Shown here: positions 1 to 10,309 of the stretch, piece by piece
How the letters are laid out: each line of letters opens with the position of its first letter
How positions within the stretch are numbered: position 1 is the first letter of the stretch
Assembly: GCA_029204225.1 (NCBI GenBank)
Contig: MU833471.1
Coordinates: 1 to 56,112 of the forward strand
Direction: 5' to 3'
Origin: Diphasiastrum complanatum
Taxonomy: Eukaryota > Streptophyta > Lycopodiopsida > Lycopodiales > Lycopodiaceae
DNA length: 56,112 bases
Made by a program: the position numbers and the translations under genes
Notes under the pieces: generated by a model
What the model saw: only the letters and a program-made list of their open reading frames with translations
Told to the model about the DNA's origin: nothing
Database searches by the model: none

Positions 1-157
1 CAAAGTACTCTCTCAGATTCCAAGATACAGTGAGCGATAAGTCCTCCAAATGGGTAAGATATTCAACACCCTCAACTGCCATCATCACATAAACTAAATT
101 TATATGATACGTTGGCGACCAATCATGAAGATCAAGTTCAAAAGCTAACAAATCATT
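1..157 (-). other. Open reading stretch running off the window edge, unrecognised
   Basis: One minus-strand frame stays open from the window edge to a stop near position 160. It encodes about 50 residues, starting DLLAFELDLHDW and including VEGVEYLTHLEDLSLTVSWNL. There is no start codon at its upstream end, so it could be an exon: an AG lies just before it (TTAAAAG). It is not similar to the Copia sequence that begins at about 275. I do not recognise the family, and a random open frame is possible. Confidence 0.2.
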
Positions 158-302
158 CTTTTAACTTGCACTTTCACCCTAAAAATCAATCCTTAGTGTG
201 ACTATAATTTCAAATAACTACTTAGAGATACATTTTTCTATTGGGCCTGATTCTCTCCATTCTAGTAACATAAGTACCTATTCAATATCTCATTAGAGAC
301 AT

Positions 303-557
303 TCATCTTAATGTAGTGGAGAGCCATCCTAGCTCTCTGTTGTATTTTTGAACCTCTTGAAGAACTTGTGGTTCTTCTTCAAGGCCAAGAACTATGTCCA
401 TCACGTCTTGAAGGATCAAGATGGACTCCATCCTCATCTTCCAAATTGAGTAGTTTGAAGTGGACAATCTTTCACTTGGTTCCAACAAAGATGAACTCAT
501 TGAAGCCATTTGAAGTGAAGAAAACTCAAATGATGAACAATAAATGTTGCTACACAC
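303..557 (-). pseudogene. Copia gag N-terminus fragment
   Basis: The frame contains SERLSTSNYSIWKMRMESIL and then VMDIVLGLEEEPQVLQEVQKY. This is the start of a Copia gag (UBN2/DUF4219-type) and matches the gags at 9122 and 13623. The likely initiator is the Met of MASMSSS, after an in-frame leader. The frame ends early because a base change after QKY shifts it out of the normal KKRARMALHYIK continuation. Only about 70 residues of a normally more than 300-residue gag remain. It is not functional. Confidence 0.75.
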
Positions 558-1253
558 TCTCAGAAGGATCCAATAATGAAGTACTATCTCCTCCTATGAA
601 AGATGTTGCAACTATTTTTGAATTGATTCTCACTAGCTACACAAATCTCTCTAAAAACAGGATCTATTTCACATCAAATGATGGACTATAGACAAAGTTA
701 GGATCATTTACTATTAGCACGTGTGAAATACACTAAGTAACCAAATTTGACTCAAACTCAATGATATTGCATGAAACAAATCGGCTATGATCTCAAAACA
801 ATGTCTAGAACACTTATAGATGAGATTGGTAACCATATAATTGTGAACAGAGATCTAACAAGCAATCTCTTGACCAAACCAAATGTGTCCGCCCAGGTCT
901 AGGTGCCCTACCTAACGCTCTTCAAAAGCTTATAACTTCTGATTGGCTCAACCAAATGGAATGAAACTGATTGCAACAAAAACTAGACAAAAATAGCTTC
1001 AAAGCAAGCTATCAAGCAAGATAAATGGATCAAGCATGAGAGAGAACTCTCAATCTGAAATTGGATGTTCCTCACACGTGTCTGAGCACCTGATTCCCTA
1101 CAGTACCAGGTCAGACCCAATCAATGCCCTATTGATCTCTTTTGATCCAAAATTAGACAAGATAGCTAGGAAAATGGATCTTGACAATTTCTAGCTCAAG
1201 ATTGATGAAAAGTTTTCACTTAAATGGTTCAAAATGCATGGTAACCTTAGGTA

Positions 1254-1266
1254 GGCTCTGATACAA
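1254..1266 (-). other. Primer-binding site, initiator tRNA-Met type
   Basis: The minus strand reads TTGTATCAGAGCC directly after the LTR end. This differs by one base from TGGTATCAGAGCC, the usual Copia primer site complementary to the 3' end of initiator tRNA-Met. Confidence 0.7.
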
Positions 1267-1783
1267 TGTTGATTTCACGCGTGTGGACTGTCCACAACAT
1301 GTACTTGTGATCTCCTAAGGTGTGTACATGCACCAAGATCAAGACTAGATTGAGATTCAAGATCTATCTTTGATTTTATGGCAAAAACACACTACTATAT
1401 GCATTCAATCACTTCCAACTCCCAAACACACATATGGGAAGTGTTCCAAAAATAATTCAAGTAAAAACAAGTTGCTCTCCTCGGGTAGAGAGAGAAAATC
1501 ATCATGAGCTCTCGGGTAGAGAGACAAAATCCACTCAATCTCAAAATCAATTAGATCCAAATGAGAAGTACAATGATATTAGTAGATCCTTGAGCTACCA
1601 CTATGCTTAACTATGATTGGACCACACTTTTGCCACCTCTTAATCCTATTGGACCATTGATCCATTCATCTCTAAATTCTATTGGACCATTTTCAAGCAA
1701 ACCTCAAATTCTATTGGACCCCTCAAGGTTCCACCTCTAAATCCTATTGGACCTCTTAAATTTCATCAAACAAAAGTATTACA
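1267..1783 (-). repeat. Copia 5' LTR, short form (517 bp)
   Basis: Read on the minus strand it begins TGTAATACTTTTG at 1783 and ends CAACA at 1267. The related LTRs of Copia B (14340-15052) and Copia E (31719-32451) extend about 200 bp further upstream and begin TGTGAAGAATTG. This copy instead starts at an internal TG with foreign sequence directly outside. It contains the CACGCGTGTG near-palindrome seen at the 3' end of its relatives. Confidence 0.65.
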
Positions 1784-2390
1784 TGATCAGCTAGCTTAAT
1801 GGAAAAAGTGACAGGCTTCAACTTGGTAAGTCCCCATTTTGCATGTAGCTTGGTTGAAATCAAATTTACTCCTAAACCTCCATGAATCATGACTGCTTCT
1901 TTACTAAACTATCTATCTTCTTGTATCGGTAGGGTGATGTTTTTCTGCTCACTTTCCTAGGCTGCTCCCACGTTGAGTACTTCATTCAATTCTTCAAACC
2001 CAACACAAAAAGTGGCTTCTGACGGACTGATGGTTCCATCTTAGTCAATCTTTATGCTAATACTTCTTTTGCTTTCGGCACCAACTTAAAAAATCCCCCC
2101 ATTGTAATATCCATCTTGCTAAATAGCATATTCATGATCATTTCCATTTGTGGTGCTTCAGGTTCCGTCATTTTGAAAGGTTCTTCATGATGGTGCAACT
2201 GTGTATTAACATCTGATCTTGGATCTGCTTGTGACATAGATGGAGCAGGGACTTCGGCTGCTGCTTTAGTAGCTTCTAGAGCTTCTTCTTCTTGCAACTG
2301 TTTAATCCATTGTCTCATATCATGGTATCTCTTCTTTTTCTGTTTTGAGGTTCGGATACACGCCTGATGCGGTAGGTAATATCTGTAGTT
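1784..2390 (-). pseudogene. Gypsy gag C-terminal linker and protease-like region
   Basis: A hydrophilic frame (2052-2390) with KKKRYHDMRQWIKQLQEEEAL is followed toward 1784 by broken frames. These include GGLGVNLISTKLHAKWGL, which resembles the Gypsy protease segment around the active-site D-S-G and the following VN-I-S. The catalytic Asp region reads HGG instead, so activity is not expected. It lies downstream of the gag at 3228-4570 in the same orientation and belongs to the same element. Copia element 1 truncates it at 1784. Confidence 0.55.
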
Positions 2391-2395
2391 GGTGC

Positions 2396-3227
2396 TGTGT
2401 AAAAAGTACAAAAAGGACCAAGAGTGGATCCTAATCTGATCCTCAAGAGGGATTGGTTGTCAGATTACTTGATCTATCAATCTACTTCAGATTAAGATCA
2501 ATCTAGATCAATTCTAGACACAAAATCCTAACAAGAACAATCATTAATTGAAGGTAAGTGTACTTTATGGTTTCACATGTGTGAAACACTATCTGAATAC
2601 GGACTCCAACCTAAAAATCAAGTACACATTGATAGAACCTCAAAACAATCAAAACAAATGTAGACAAATGGAGAGAATCACTCAAAATTGCTTCCAAAAC
2701 CAAGATTGGTGTCTCACAATGATTATGGCCAAATGTGGCTCTATATATACAATAAGTGGGAGCTCGTGGTACTGATCATCCCTCTGATCCCACATGTGTG
2801 AAGGTGCTTTGTCATATGATGATTCATCATGCAAAACTGACACTTGGACAAAACCTTCTATTTCGAGCACTTTTGGTCCATTTTCCTTCTATATGGAGAT
2901 CTACTTGGAAATCTTCTAGAATTCAAAATTCGTCTACTTCAGCTTATTCCACACGTGTGAGCTGTCCTCTACACATGGGATATGACACCTAACCAAAATA
3001 TTTGGCTCATGCAATCAATAGATTGATGCCATGTGTCATATATCTAGAAAACTAGTTTTTGGCCTTTTTAGCCACTAGAACTTGAACTAAATCATATGTA
3101 CAACCTATATGATTATGGTACATGACAAGTACATTATTTTCACACGTGGGAATAGGCTCCACACATGTGTAATCATCTATATGCAAGATTTTTGGCCTCT
3201 ACCAAGCTTATTTTTGCATTTTTCACA
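2396..3227 (+). mobile_element. Solo LTR with intact 5-bp target duplication
   Basis: The 832-bp segment begins TGTGTAAAAAG and ends TTTTTCACA, so its ends are inverted and follow the TG...CA rule. The five bases outside it are GGTGC on both sides (2391-2395 and 3228-3232), a perfect target-site duplication. It contains CTCTATATATACA at about 2741 as a possible TATA box, giving plus orientation. It also contains several CACATGTGTG or CACACGTGTG palindromes (2571, 2950, 3142, 3163). It has no coding capacity and interrupts the Gypsy gag. Confidence 0.8.
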
Positions 3228-4570
3228 GGTGCAAATTCAGCAGGTACTGGATCAACTAGAACTCATCTCTGTTTCTGAGCTCTGGTAACAACCATCAAAG
3301 GTATAGTTGGTTCAGGTTGAACTACTAGTCTTTTCTTGATTGTAATCAAATTCACTAGAGCAGTAACCGAAGGTGGTTTTTGGGTCTTGCAGGACAATCT
3401 TTATAACAGTGTCCATAACCACAGTCTCTACAGAATGGTAGAGACCTCCAACAACTCTGTGATTCTCTCTGCATGCAAAACATCCAAGTGGCACTCTGGT
3501 CCATTGTCTAGCTGCTTGTTGTTGCACGGCTCATGATCATTGCTATAGTTCCATTGCTCATTACCTGAATAAGGTTCTGGTTCCATTATATTTGCAGGTG
3601 GAGCACTTAGTCCCGTGGGAGCTGGCATAGCTAGTCGTTCGAGAAATTCGAGGCCAAAATAAAAGGCCTTCCATTAGGCCCCTTTGAATAAGTAGGTTCC
3701 CGATACTAAAGCTTAGCATTCCTTTGTTGGATAATCTAAGGATTAGACAAGCAAAAGGCTATTTCATGACCCGTAGAATTGCACAAATGACAGATAGTAT
3801 TTGTCATTCATTGTTTCAACATTGGACATTCATTGGCATAGTATGATTGCCCGCACAAATTGAACACCAAACATTTTCCCAGCTAGGAAAAAGTCTTTGC
3901 AAACTTCTCAAATTCTTCATTCGCTTTACCATGGAAATCTTCCAAGGCTTTAATCTTTTCATCAAGTTGAGAATGCATCTTTTCTAGCTGCATCTGCTGC
4001 TTTTGACCCAGTTTCTCGAACTCACTGATCATCTTCTTTGCAGTAGCATTGATATTCGTTGATGCAATGGTGGTGGATGTTGTTGTGGTTTGCCCTATTG
4101 TGTAAGGCAACATTCCAACATTTGGTTCATCATCAGAGTTTTCATCCTCATGAATTGCATCAGCCATAACGCTTTATATCGTAGCATATTCAGTATAGTG
4201 TTTCAGCTCGCATCTAATCCATTTGGGTAGACCTACTAAAAACCACATAATCAAAGCATCTTTATAGATTAGATCAGGATCACACAGATTTCCATAAAAA
4301 AAATTTGGGCTTAAATCTCGTAATGAGAGTGGCTTTAACCACTTCTCAATCTTGTCGTTATGCTTCCTCTTGGTTATAGAACCAATCTTGAGTAGCTCCA
4401 GTTAAGGCAACTAAAGTTTATCTTGTGGAAAAACGTCACCATAAACCCTACACGATTCAGAAAAGATCTACAAAAATCTGGTGAGATCAAATAACCCATT
4501 GTATTTTGGTATATCTAACCGAGGAGACCTTCTAACAATAGTTGGTGGTGGGTTTAATGGTGCTCAAACT
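3228..4570 (-). pseudogene. Gypsy-type gag, 3' two thirds, with tandem zinc knuckles
   Basis: In order on the minus strand there is a capsid-like region (SPRLDIPKYNG near 4540, then ALIMWFLVGLPKWIRCEL near 4230). It is followed by a coiled-coil segment (MISEFEKLGQKQQMQLEKMH, 3883-4167). A CCHC knuckle CHLCNSTGHEIAFC follows at 3751-3792, with a degraded knuckle just upstream at about 3818-3859. A third knuckle, CRDCGYGHCYKDC, lies at 3394-3432 with one residue missing in its spacing. Frameshifts and stops break it into at least five pieces. Its 5' end continues at 15053-15495, across a later insertion block. Confidence 0.7.
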
Positions 4571-4973
4571 CAAAAATGATGATTTGTTATAAATAGAATT
4601 CTTAGACATTAGAGGAATTCCAAAATAAAAAAAGACCCTTTGTAAAGATGTTTCTTATTTTTTTTCAACCTTGAAAGCTTTTTTTGGACCAATAATAAAA
4701 GTACATGTGTACATTTACGTTATGTAAAGTCTGCCCAAAAAATCTTGGGGCATATTTTTTTGAAATAAACATCTACAAAGAAATAGAAAAAAATTTTTTC
4801 CCATTAATTAGTATTGGAGGAAGAGAAAAGAATATGGGAGGGTGTGTTAAATAATAAACTTAACTTATAAAAATTTGGGGGGAGAGGGGGGGGGGGGGGG
4901 GGCACGCCCCACTTGGAGGCACTGGCCCCGTTCGGGGCGCCGGCCTTGTCCGGGGCCAGCTACAATTTAGAAC
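4571..4973. other. Non-coding stretch with G-run and GC-rich island
   Basis: Between the gag break and the dispersed repeat there is AT-rich sequence. It is followed at 4877-4902 by an almost uninterrupted run of G, and then a short GC-rich island (4903-4960) containing CCCCGTTCGGGG, which can fold on itself. No gene is visible. Confidence 0.6.
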
Positions 4974-6494
4974 ATCTGTAGCTTTGAGATCTAATTGACA
5001 ATTGCCAAATTGTTCTACTTTTTGTGTCTTAATTGTGACTAAAGTAATGTCTATTTTCATAAATGGGACGTTTTTTAGAACATAGCTCTGCCTTGAGTTT
5101 TCATGTTCATGTCATAGTAGCTATAAATGTTGTTTATTCGTTGTTTTGATAGCCCTTTTGCCAAAGCTCTTTGTGTAATAGCCACAAGCGCTTACAACAG
5201 TTTTCTCAAGTGCATGGTCTTCTTGTACTACATTCTTCTTGCACTGCATTCAACACAGCCCTCTCATAGTTCTCATTGGTGGCAACCAGTGCTATATATT
5301 GGATGGTAACCTTTTCCTTCAAAATAATATTTTATGACAAGATACTTATAATCTTGTCCTTAAAATACAAGATTGTCTCAAAACTTTCCTATCCTTTCAA
5401 AGAAATTATTTTTCCCATCCTAAAAAACATATTTGGTAGCCAATACACATGTCTTGTTCAGCGTTGAGGCTTGCCCAATGCCAATTGCTGAAACGCTGCC
5501 TAGTGCCCACAATGTCCAGCAAGGCCCACGAATCTGTTGAAGGGTTTAAGTTGTTGCTTTACTTCAATGAAGTGTATAATACTTTTATCCTTCAAAATGA
5601 CTAAATGTGAAAACATATGTCCTTAATACTTGAAGGACATAATGCCTTAACAAGCTGTCATTTGAAGGGCAAATGATCTTGGATGGGCAATTTGCCCTTC
5701 AATCTACATCACTTAGTGGAGTCATGGGACTTTTAGTTCATCCATAGTTGCACCAACGAGTTGCATATCCCTATCATTCTTCACATGCTTCACATCTCGT
5801 GCAACTGAACTGGAGAGGGGATGCTCAGTGCTAGATCCATAAGCATTTGAGTTTGGAGTATCTAGACAACTGAAGCCTCCATTCAATGTCTCATTATCTT
5901 GTGCATCACAAGAATGATCACTAGAAAACAATGTCTCACCATCTTGTCATGCATCACAAGAATGATCACTAGATAAAAGCAGGAAACTCCTCAGACTTAA
6001 CTCGTTATCTGGAGCATAGATGTGATTCGAGAATGGCCTTTAACTTGTGTGACATCTTCATGTCAGAAAGTTCTAATCTCTTAATATCACTGAGATATTG
6101 CATTCTTTAGTTTGGACTTCAACATGACATTCCATTCTTACAATTGGAGTGTACGAGCACAGCACTAGCGGTTGTGACCTTGTGGGTGTCACTTCTATTG
6201 GATAGTTTTCACTTTTGGGCACCCATCATGATGATGGGTTTCAACTTTCACATGATATTATTTGAATTGATATCATTTTGATAGGGCTTTTCAAGGATAA
6301 TGCCACTACAATCCATGTCCACTATGGCACATAGTACTGGCATCTTGAAAGTTGGAGATAACAAGCTTGATAATACATTGTAATTTATCTACTTTTACTT
6401 GAAATGATTTATTCATCTACCTTTAAATAAGAGGATGATTATTAATACAAAAAGAAAATTATGTGACCATCATTGAGGCTACCAACATTTTATT
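4974..6494 (-). repeat. Dispersed repeat copy 1 (inverted relative to 41771-43296)
   Basis: About 1.52 kb that matches 41771-43296 in the opposite orientation along its full length. Both copies carry, in the same relative place, an open stretch with TLNGGFS-LDTPNSNAYGSSTE (here 5722-5931, minus strand). Both also have a tandem duplication of a segment encoding SDH-CDAQDDETL. The ends show no clear terminal inverted repeat or LTR. The element type is unknown. Confidence 0.75.
5722..5931 (-). pseudogene. Unrecognised open stretch inside dispersed repeat
   Basis: A 69-codon minus-strand frame containing CDAQDNETLNGGFSCLDTPN and RDVKHVKNDRDMQLVGA. It is conserved with the copy at 42266-42523 at the protein level, allowing for scattered changes. 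It is acidic and Ser/Asn-rich, with no motif I recognise. The matching frame in the other copy has a second CDAQDDETL unit. Conservation of the frame hints at former coding, but it may only reflect recent duplication. Confidence 0.35.
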
Positions 6495-6960
6495 GTTTGG
6501 GGCACAATGTTGGGTGCTCGATGCCTAGCACCGGGTGCATGACGGGTGTCATGAACCCACCATCCCTTGTGCACCAATGACAATTCTGGCCATGCAATGT
6601 AGATATGAGAGAATAGGGTGCGCCTTCATCTTGGCATGAAAGATGAGGCAGTGTGTGATCTTGCGAATGACATCGTGTTCTTGATTATGGAATGATCTCT
6701 GTTCTTGCTTACATTCTGATTGTTCTAATTATGTTTGATAGGCAGCTAGATTTTGTTTCGCTTTGTTGTGATTGAACTATCAAAGGTTATGGAACCGCGT
6801 GAAGGGAGGAGAAGGATCATGCCAATCATTCGCACTTAGGATGTAATCATCTTCATTGGCGTGAGCTAACTCGTGTTGTCAGGCTCAACATCATACCTAG
6901 AATCACGAAGGATGATTGTAGTCGAGAAAGATCTAGAATGGTTGAGAAGGATCCACGGAG
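6495..6960. other. Intergenic or LTR-like leader, nothing clear
   Basis: There is no convincing reading frame. The stretch precedes the decayed gag at 6961 and may be that element's leader or LTR remnant, but no TG...CA boundary or primer site could be placed. Confidence 0.4.
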
Positions 6961-7826
6961 ATGAAGATGGTGGATCGGCTAGAAGGTGAGGATTATGCCT
7001 CGTGGAGTTGGAAGCTGAAAATATTGCTCAAGGAAAAAGGCTTGTGGGGCATGGTTGTAGCAACGGCAACAGTTGAGCTGGATCAGGAGAGTCTCGTGAA
7101 GAACAATGCACAGGCCGAGTTGGTGAGAACCAGAGAAGCGAAAGCTCACATGCTGATTTGCATGTCGCTTGGGGATGCGGCCATCTCGAATGTCAAAGAT
7201 CAAGAAATAGCCAAAGGTGTTTGGGACGCGCTGTAGGCTAGCTATCAAGCTAAGGGATTTTCGAGCATCCTCATGTTTCAGAGGTAGTTGGGAAGCACCA
7301 AGATGATCTAAGAAGAATCGATGAGAGAACATATCGAATGAATCAAGAACATTGGCCGTCAACTGGAGGCTGCCGGCACGATGATCGACAAGTATTAGCT
7401 GATCTACATGTTGATCACTAGCCTGCCTCCAAGCTATGATCTCTTAGTGATGATGCTTGATAGATTTGAAGATAGGATGGATATGGAGTTCATCAGCAGG
7501 AGGAAGGAAGGTGCAAGATCAATTCAACCCAGGATGAAGTGGCGCTACTCACCGGATTCAAGAAGATGGGATTCAAAGGACCAAAGTAGGTGCAAGCGAT
7601 GGAGAAAGGACAACCCAGCTAGTCATGGAAGGAAGGAAAGAAGAAAGGATGGCAAGACAAGTCGGACAAGAAGTGCTTCTACTGCGACAAACTTGGACAT
7701 TTTGCCTGAGAATGCAACAAAAAGAAAGACGACCTCAAGAGAAAGAATGCAAAGCAGGTGAACATTGTCGAAGAATGTCAAAATATTGGAAAAATCTATC
7801 TAATGTTGTGAGTAGGGGTCCCAAGA
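6961..7826 (+). pseudogene. Decayed Copia gag (UBN2 type), second family
   Basis: The frame starts MKMVDRLEGEDYASWSWKLK and continues as gag through LLKEKGLWGMV, AHMLICMSLGDA and, after stops at about 7234, 7287, 7308 and later, MLITSLPPSYDLLVMMLD. A zinc knuckle CFYCDKLGHFA-stop-EC lies at 7674-7715 with the normal C-X2-C-X4-H-X4-C spacing, but an in-frame TGA replaces a codon inside it. Protease and pol are missing, because Copia A begins immediately downstream. It is distinct in sequence from the gags at 9122 and 18727. It is non-functional. Confidence 0.8.
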
Positions 7827-8361
7827 TGAATTAAGCTCTTTTGGCTTAGTAAAGACCCATCTTAGAATAAAATATTCATGGTAGGTAGAAGTAGAAACTC
7901 GAGGAATTGCCATTTGTACTTTGCATGCCACATTTAATGCATGAAAAGACTAGGTGGCACAATTAGACATAGTGAGGTGGCTTGAATAAGTCTAGATAGC
8001 TTGAGAGGTGGATTCATAACTCCAATTCAACTCAAAGTAGGAGGAGAATCCATGGATCTATATATATGTGATGTATTCTCATTGAGAAAATGATGAAATT
8101 TGTGTGTAATGCAAATTTGAAGACAAGCTCTTTGTGCCCTCTCTCTCTACTCGAGTTTTGTACTTTCATTTTCTCTCTCTAGCCGAGTTGAGGCATTTAT
8201 TGTGCTTAGTTTCATGTTTTGTTGACAGATCTTGCTTGTAACACAATAATATTTCTTGTATGATCAGCTTTCCTATTGTAATGCTAGTATGATCTTTATG
8301 GTATTATTGGGCTTAGAAGATCAAAAGTACATGTGTACACCGCCCCACACGTGTGAATTCA
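7827..8361 (+). repeat. Copia A 5' LTR (approximate left boundary)
   Basis: The right end is fixed by the primer site at 8365. The best left end is TGAATT at 7827, which mirrors the terminal AATTCA at 8356-8361. A TATA-like TATATATATG lies near 8058. The CACACGTGTGAATTC motif occupies its 3' end. No second copy is in the window, so the left edge is tentative. Confidence 0.5.
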
Positions 8362-8364
8362 ATA

Positions 8365-8377
8365 TGGTATCAGAGCC
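8365..8377 (+). other. Primer-binding site of Copia A
   Basis: TGGTATCAGAGCC is the standard Copia site complementary to the 3' end of initiator tRNA-Met. It lies three bases after the proposed LTR end. Confidence 0.85.
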
Positions 8378-9121
8378 TACCTAAGATTTACAAGCAAATC
8401 TAATCAAAAAGTTTGCAGATTTGATCAGATTTCAAGCCAGGAATTGTCTAGATTCTATTTCTAGCTAGTTTGCAGTTTTCTAGTGATTTAGAACTTCAAA
8501 CCACTTTGAATGGTCCAGATCAGGTACTGTACAAAATTTCAGGTGCTGGCATGGGTGAAATCCGCCCATTTTCAGTTTGGTGGTTCTCTCTCACCTCAGA
8601 TCCAAATTTCATGCAAATTAGCCCACTAGAAAGCTAGAAATGTGTAAAATTTGATGCAATTTGAATCATGACAATTGGATAAGCCAATCAAAAGTTATAA
8701 GCTTTTGAAGAGTCGTAGGTAGGGCACCTAGACCTGTGGCAAATCGTGAGTACATGTCATTTATTGCTTGAATGATCACAAAAATCATCCAAAAGTTGAC
8801 CAATCTCATCTATATGTGATTTAGACGAAAATTTTAGGTTCTAGGCAAATTGTTTCATAAAAATAGATTGTATTTGAGTCAATTTGACATTTTTGGAGTA
8901 TTTCACACGTGTGAAATTCAGAGAACCATAACTTTTGCCATACTTCATCTTTTTTTATGATTCAAATATTGTTTTAGAGAGATTGTCAAGCTAGTGAGAT
9001 CTATCTCATAGTTTTTTGCTTTGTCTTACATAGGATTTGGTTTTTTTAGCCCTTGATTGGTTCCTATAGTGAGAAGATAAGCAATTTTTTCATCCATCTT
9101 TTTTTATTTCCATCATTCTTT
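8378..9121 (+). other. Copia A untranslated leader
   Basis: About 740 bp of leader that shares segments with the reversed leader of Copia B (13624-14326), for example AAGCTTTTGAAGAG near 8700. It contains the exact 16-base palindrome TTTCACACGTGTGAAA at 8901-8916. There is no open frame. Confidence 0.55.
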
Positions 9122-10309
9122 ATGACTTCAATGGGTGTCTTTCTATTAGAAGCAAGTGAAAGATTGTCAACCTCCAATTACTCAATTTGGAAGATTAGGA
9201 TGGAATCTGTCTTAATACTACAAGATGTGATGGATATTGTACTTGGTATTGAAGAAGAACCACAAATTCCTCAAGAAATTCCAAGGTACAAAAAGAGAGC
9301 TAGGATGGCTCTGCATTATATTAAAATGAATGTCTCAAATGACATCTTAAGAGAAATTGGTGCTTGTACTAATGCCAAAGATGCTTGGGATACTCTCAAG
9401 TCCATCTATGAGGCAAAGAATACTTCGACTTCTAACGCTACAAAACCAAAATTTTTAAAGTGTACAGAGAAGTGATGAATGTGCTTCAGCTTATGTAATG
9501 AGAGTTAAAGACCTCCATAGAGAATTGTCATGCATAGGAGACTCCATCAACCAAAATGAACTTGTTCAAGTCATACTTAATGGGTTAAAGGAGGAATATG
9601 ACAACCTTGTTCAGAGTTATGCCATTAAGGAGGAGCTACCAAGTTTGGAGCACTCCAAAGTGTGCTCATTTCTGAAGAATCAAGACAAGAGTATAAACTC
9701 TTCAAAATGGAAAGACTGTCTCTCAACATTGATGGTAAAGCTCTCTTTACCAAAGACAAGCACAAGACAAGAAGTAAGAATCAAAACCAACCCTCTTCAA
9801 GCAAGAACACTCTTATTTCCAAGGAGAAAGGAGAAGAGGATGAGTCCTCTCAAGCTTCCACATCTAAGAAGAAGAAGAAAAACATCAAGTGTTTCTTTTG
9901 TGGCAAGAAGGGGCATTATGCCACCAATTGCTTCAAGAAGAAGAGTCAATTCAAGCAAGCCAACATTTCTAATGAAGAGAAGGAAGATGCTCATGCAAGT
10001 GATGGAGAGGGATCTCTTATGGTCTCAAGTTTTTCTTCATCACCTTTCAAGAAGGATGGTTCGTGGTACATCGACAGTGGAGCTTCCTCACATACGTGTA
10101 GCTCCAAGCATTCTTTTTCATCCATGACACCTTATGAAGGAGCCAAGAAGTCCATCTACACAGTAAATGATCATGAGTGTGCTATTGAAGGCATAGGGAC
10201 CATTCCCTTAAAGCTTTCATCATCAAAAGTTCTTTCTTTGTCTAAAGTACTTTTTGTTCCTAAGTTAAAAAAAAATCTTATAAGTGTTGGGCAAGCATAC
10301 TCTTCATAA
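9122..10309 (+). pseudogene. Copia A gag and protease, frameshifted
   Basis: It starts at ATG 9122 (MTSMGVFLLEASERLSTSNY). Gag runs to about 9475, shifts frame, resumes as MRVKDLHRELSCIGDSINQ (9498) and shifts again near 9655. The last frame holds the CCHC knuckle CFFCGKKGHYATNC, then the aspartic protease active site WYIDSGASSH, and ends LKKNLISVGQ at 10296. The next expected domain, GAG-preintegrase, is replaced at about 10300 by the inverted 3' end of the Copia B RT. Gag normally forms the particle and the protease cleaves the polyprotein. Two frameshifts make this copy inactive. Confidence 0.85.

Larger units (their letters stand above)
275..1783 (-). mobile_element. Copia element 1, 5' end (short-LTR variant), truncated
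   Basis: On the minus strand this holds a 5' LTR, a primer-binding site, an untranslated leader and the start of gag. It then breaks at about 275, where similarity to Copia B (13380-14860) stops abruptly. The leader and LTR match B closely over some 1.2 kb, so the two are recent members of one family. It sits inside a Gypsy protease-like region (1784-2045). The flanking bases TGATC at 1784-1788 are a candidate target-site copy, but the other end is lost. Confidence 0.75.

Noticed and set aside
5127-5467. Hydrophobic ORFs on the plus strand of the dispersed repeat
   Set aside because: Present in the inverted copy only in part, with no motif. The opposite strand carries the more protein-like frame.
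8365-8377. Possible tRNA gene remnant
   Set aside because: Only the tRNA 3'-end complement is present, as expected of a primer-binding site. No cloverleaf can be formed.
9797-9994. Minus-strand frame inside Copia A gag
   Set aside because: Shadow of the gag coding strand.
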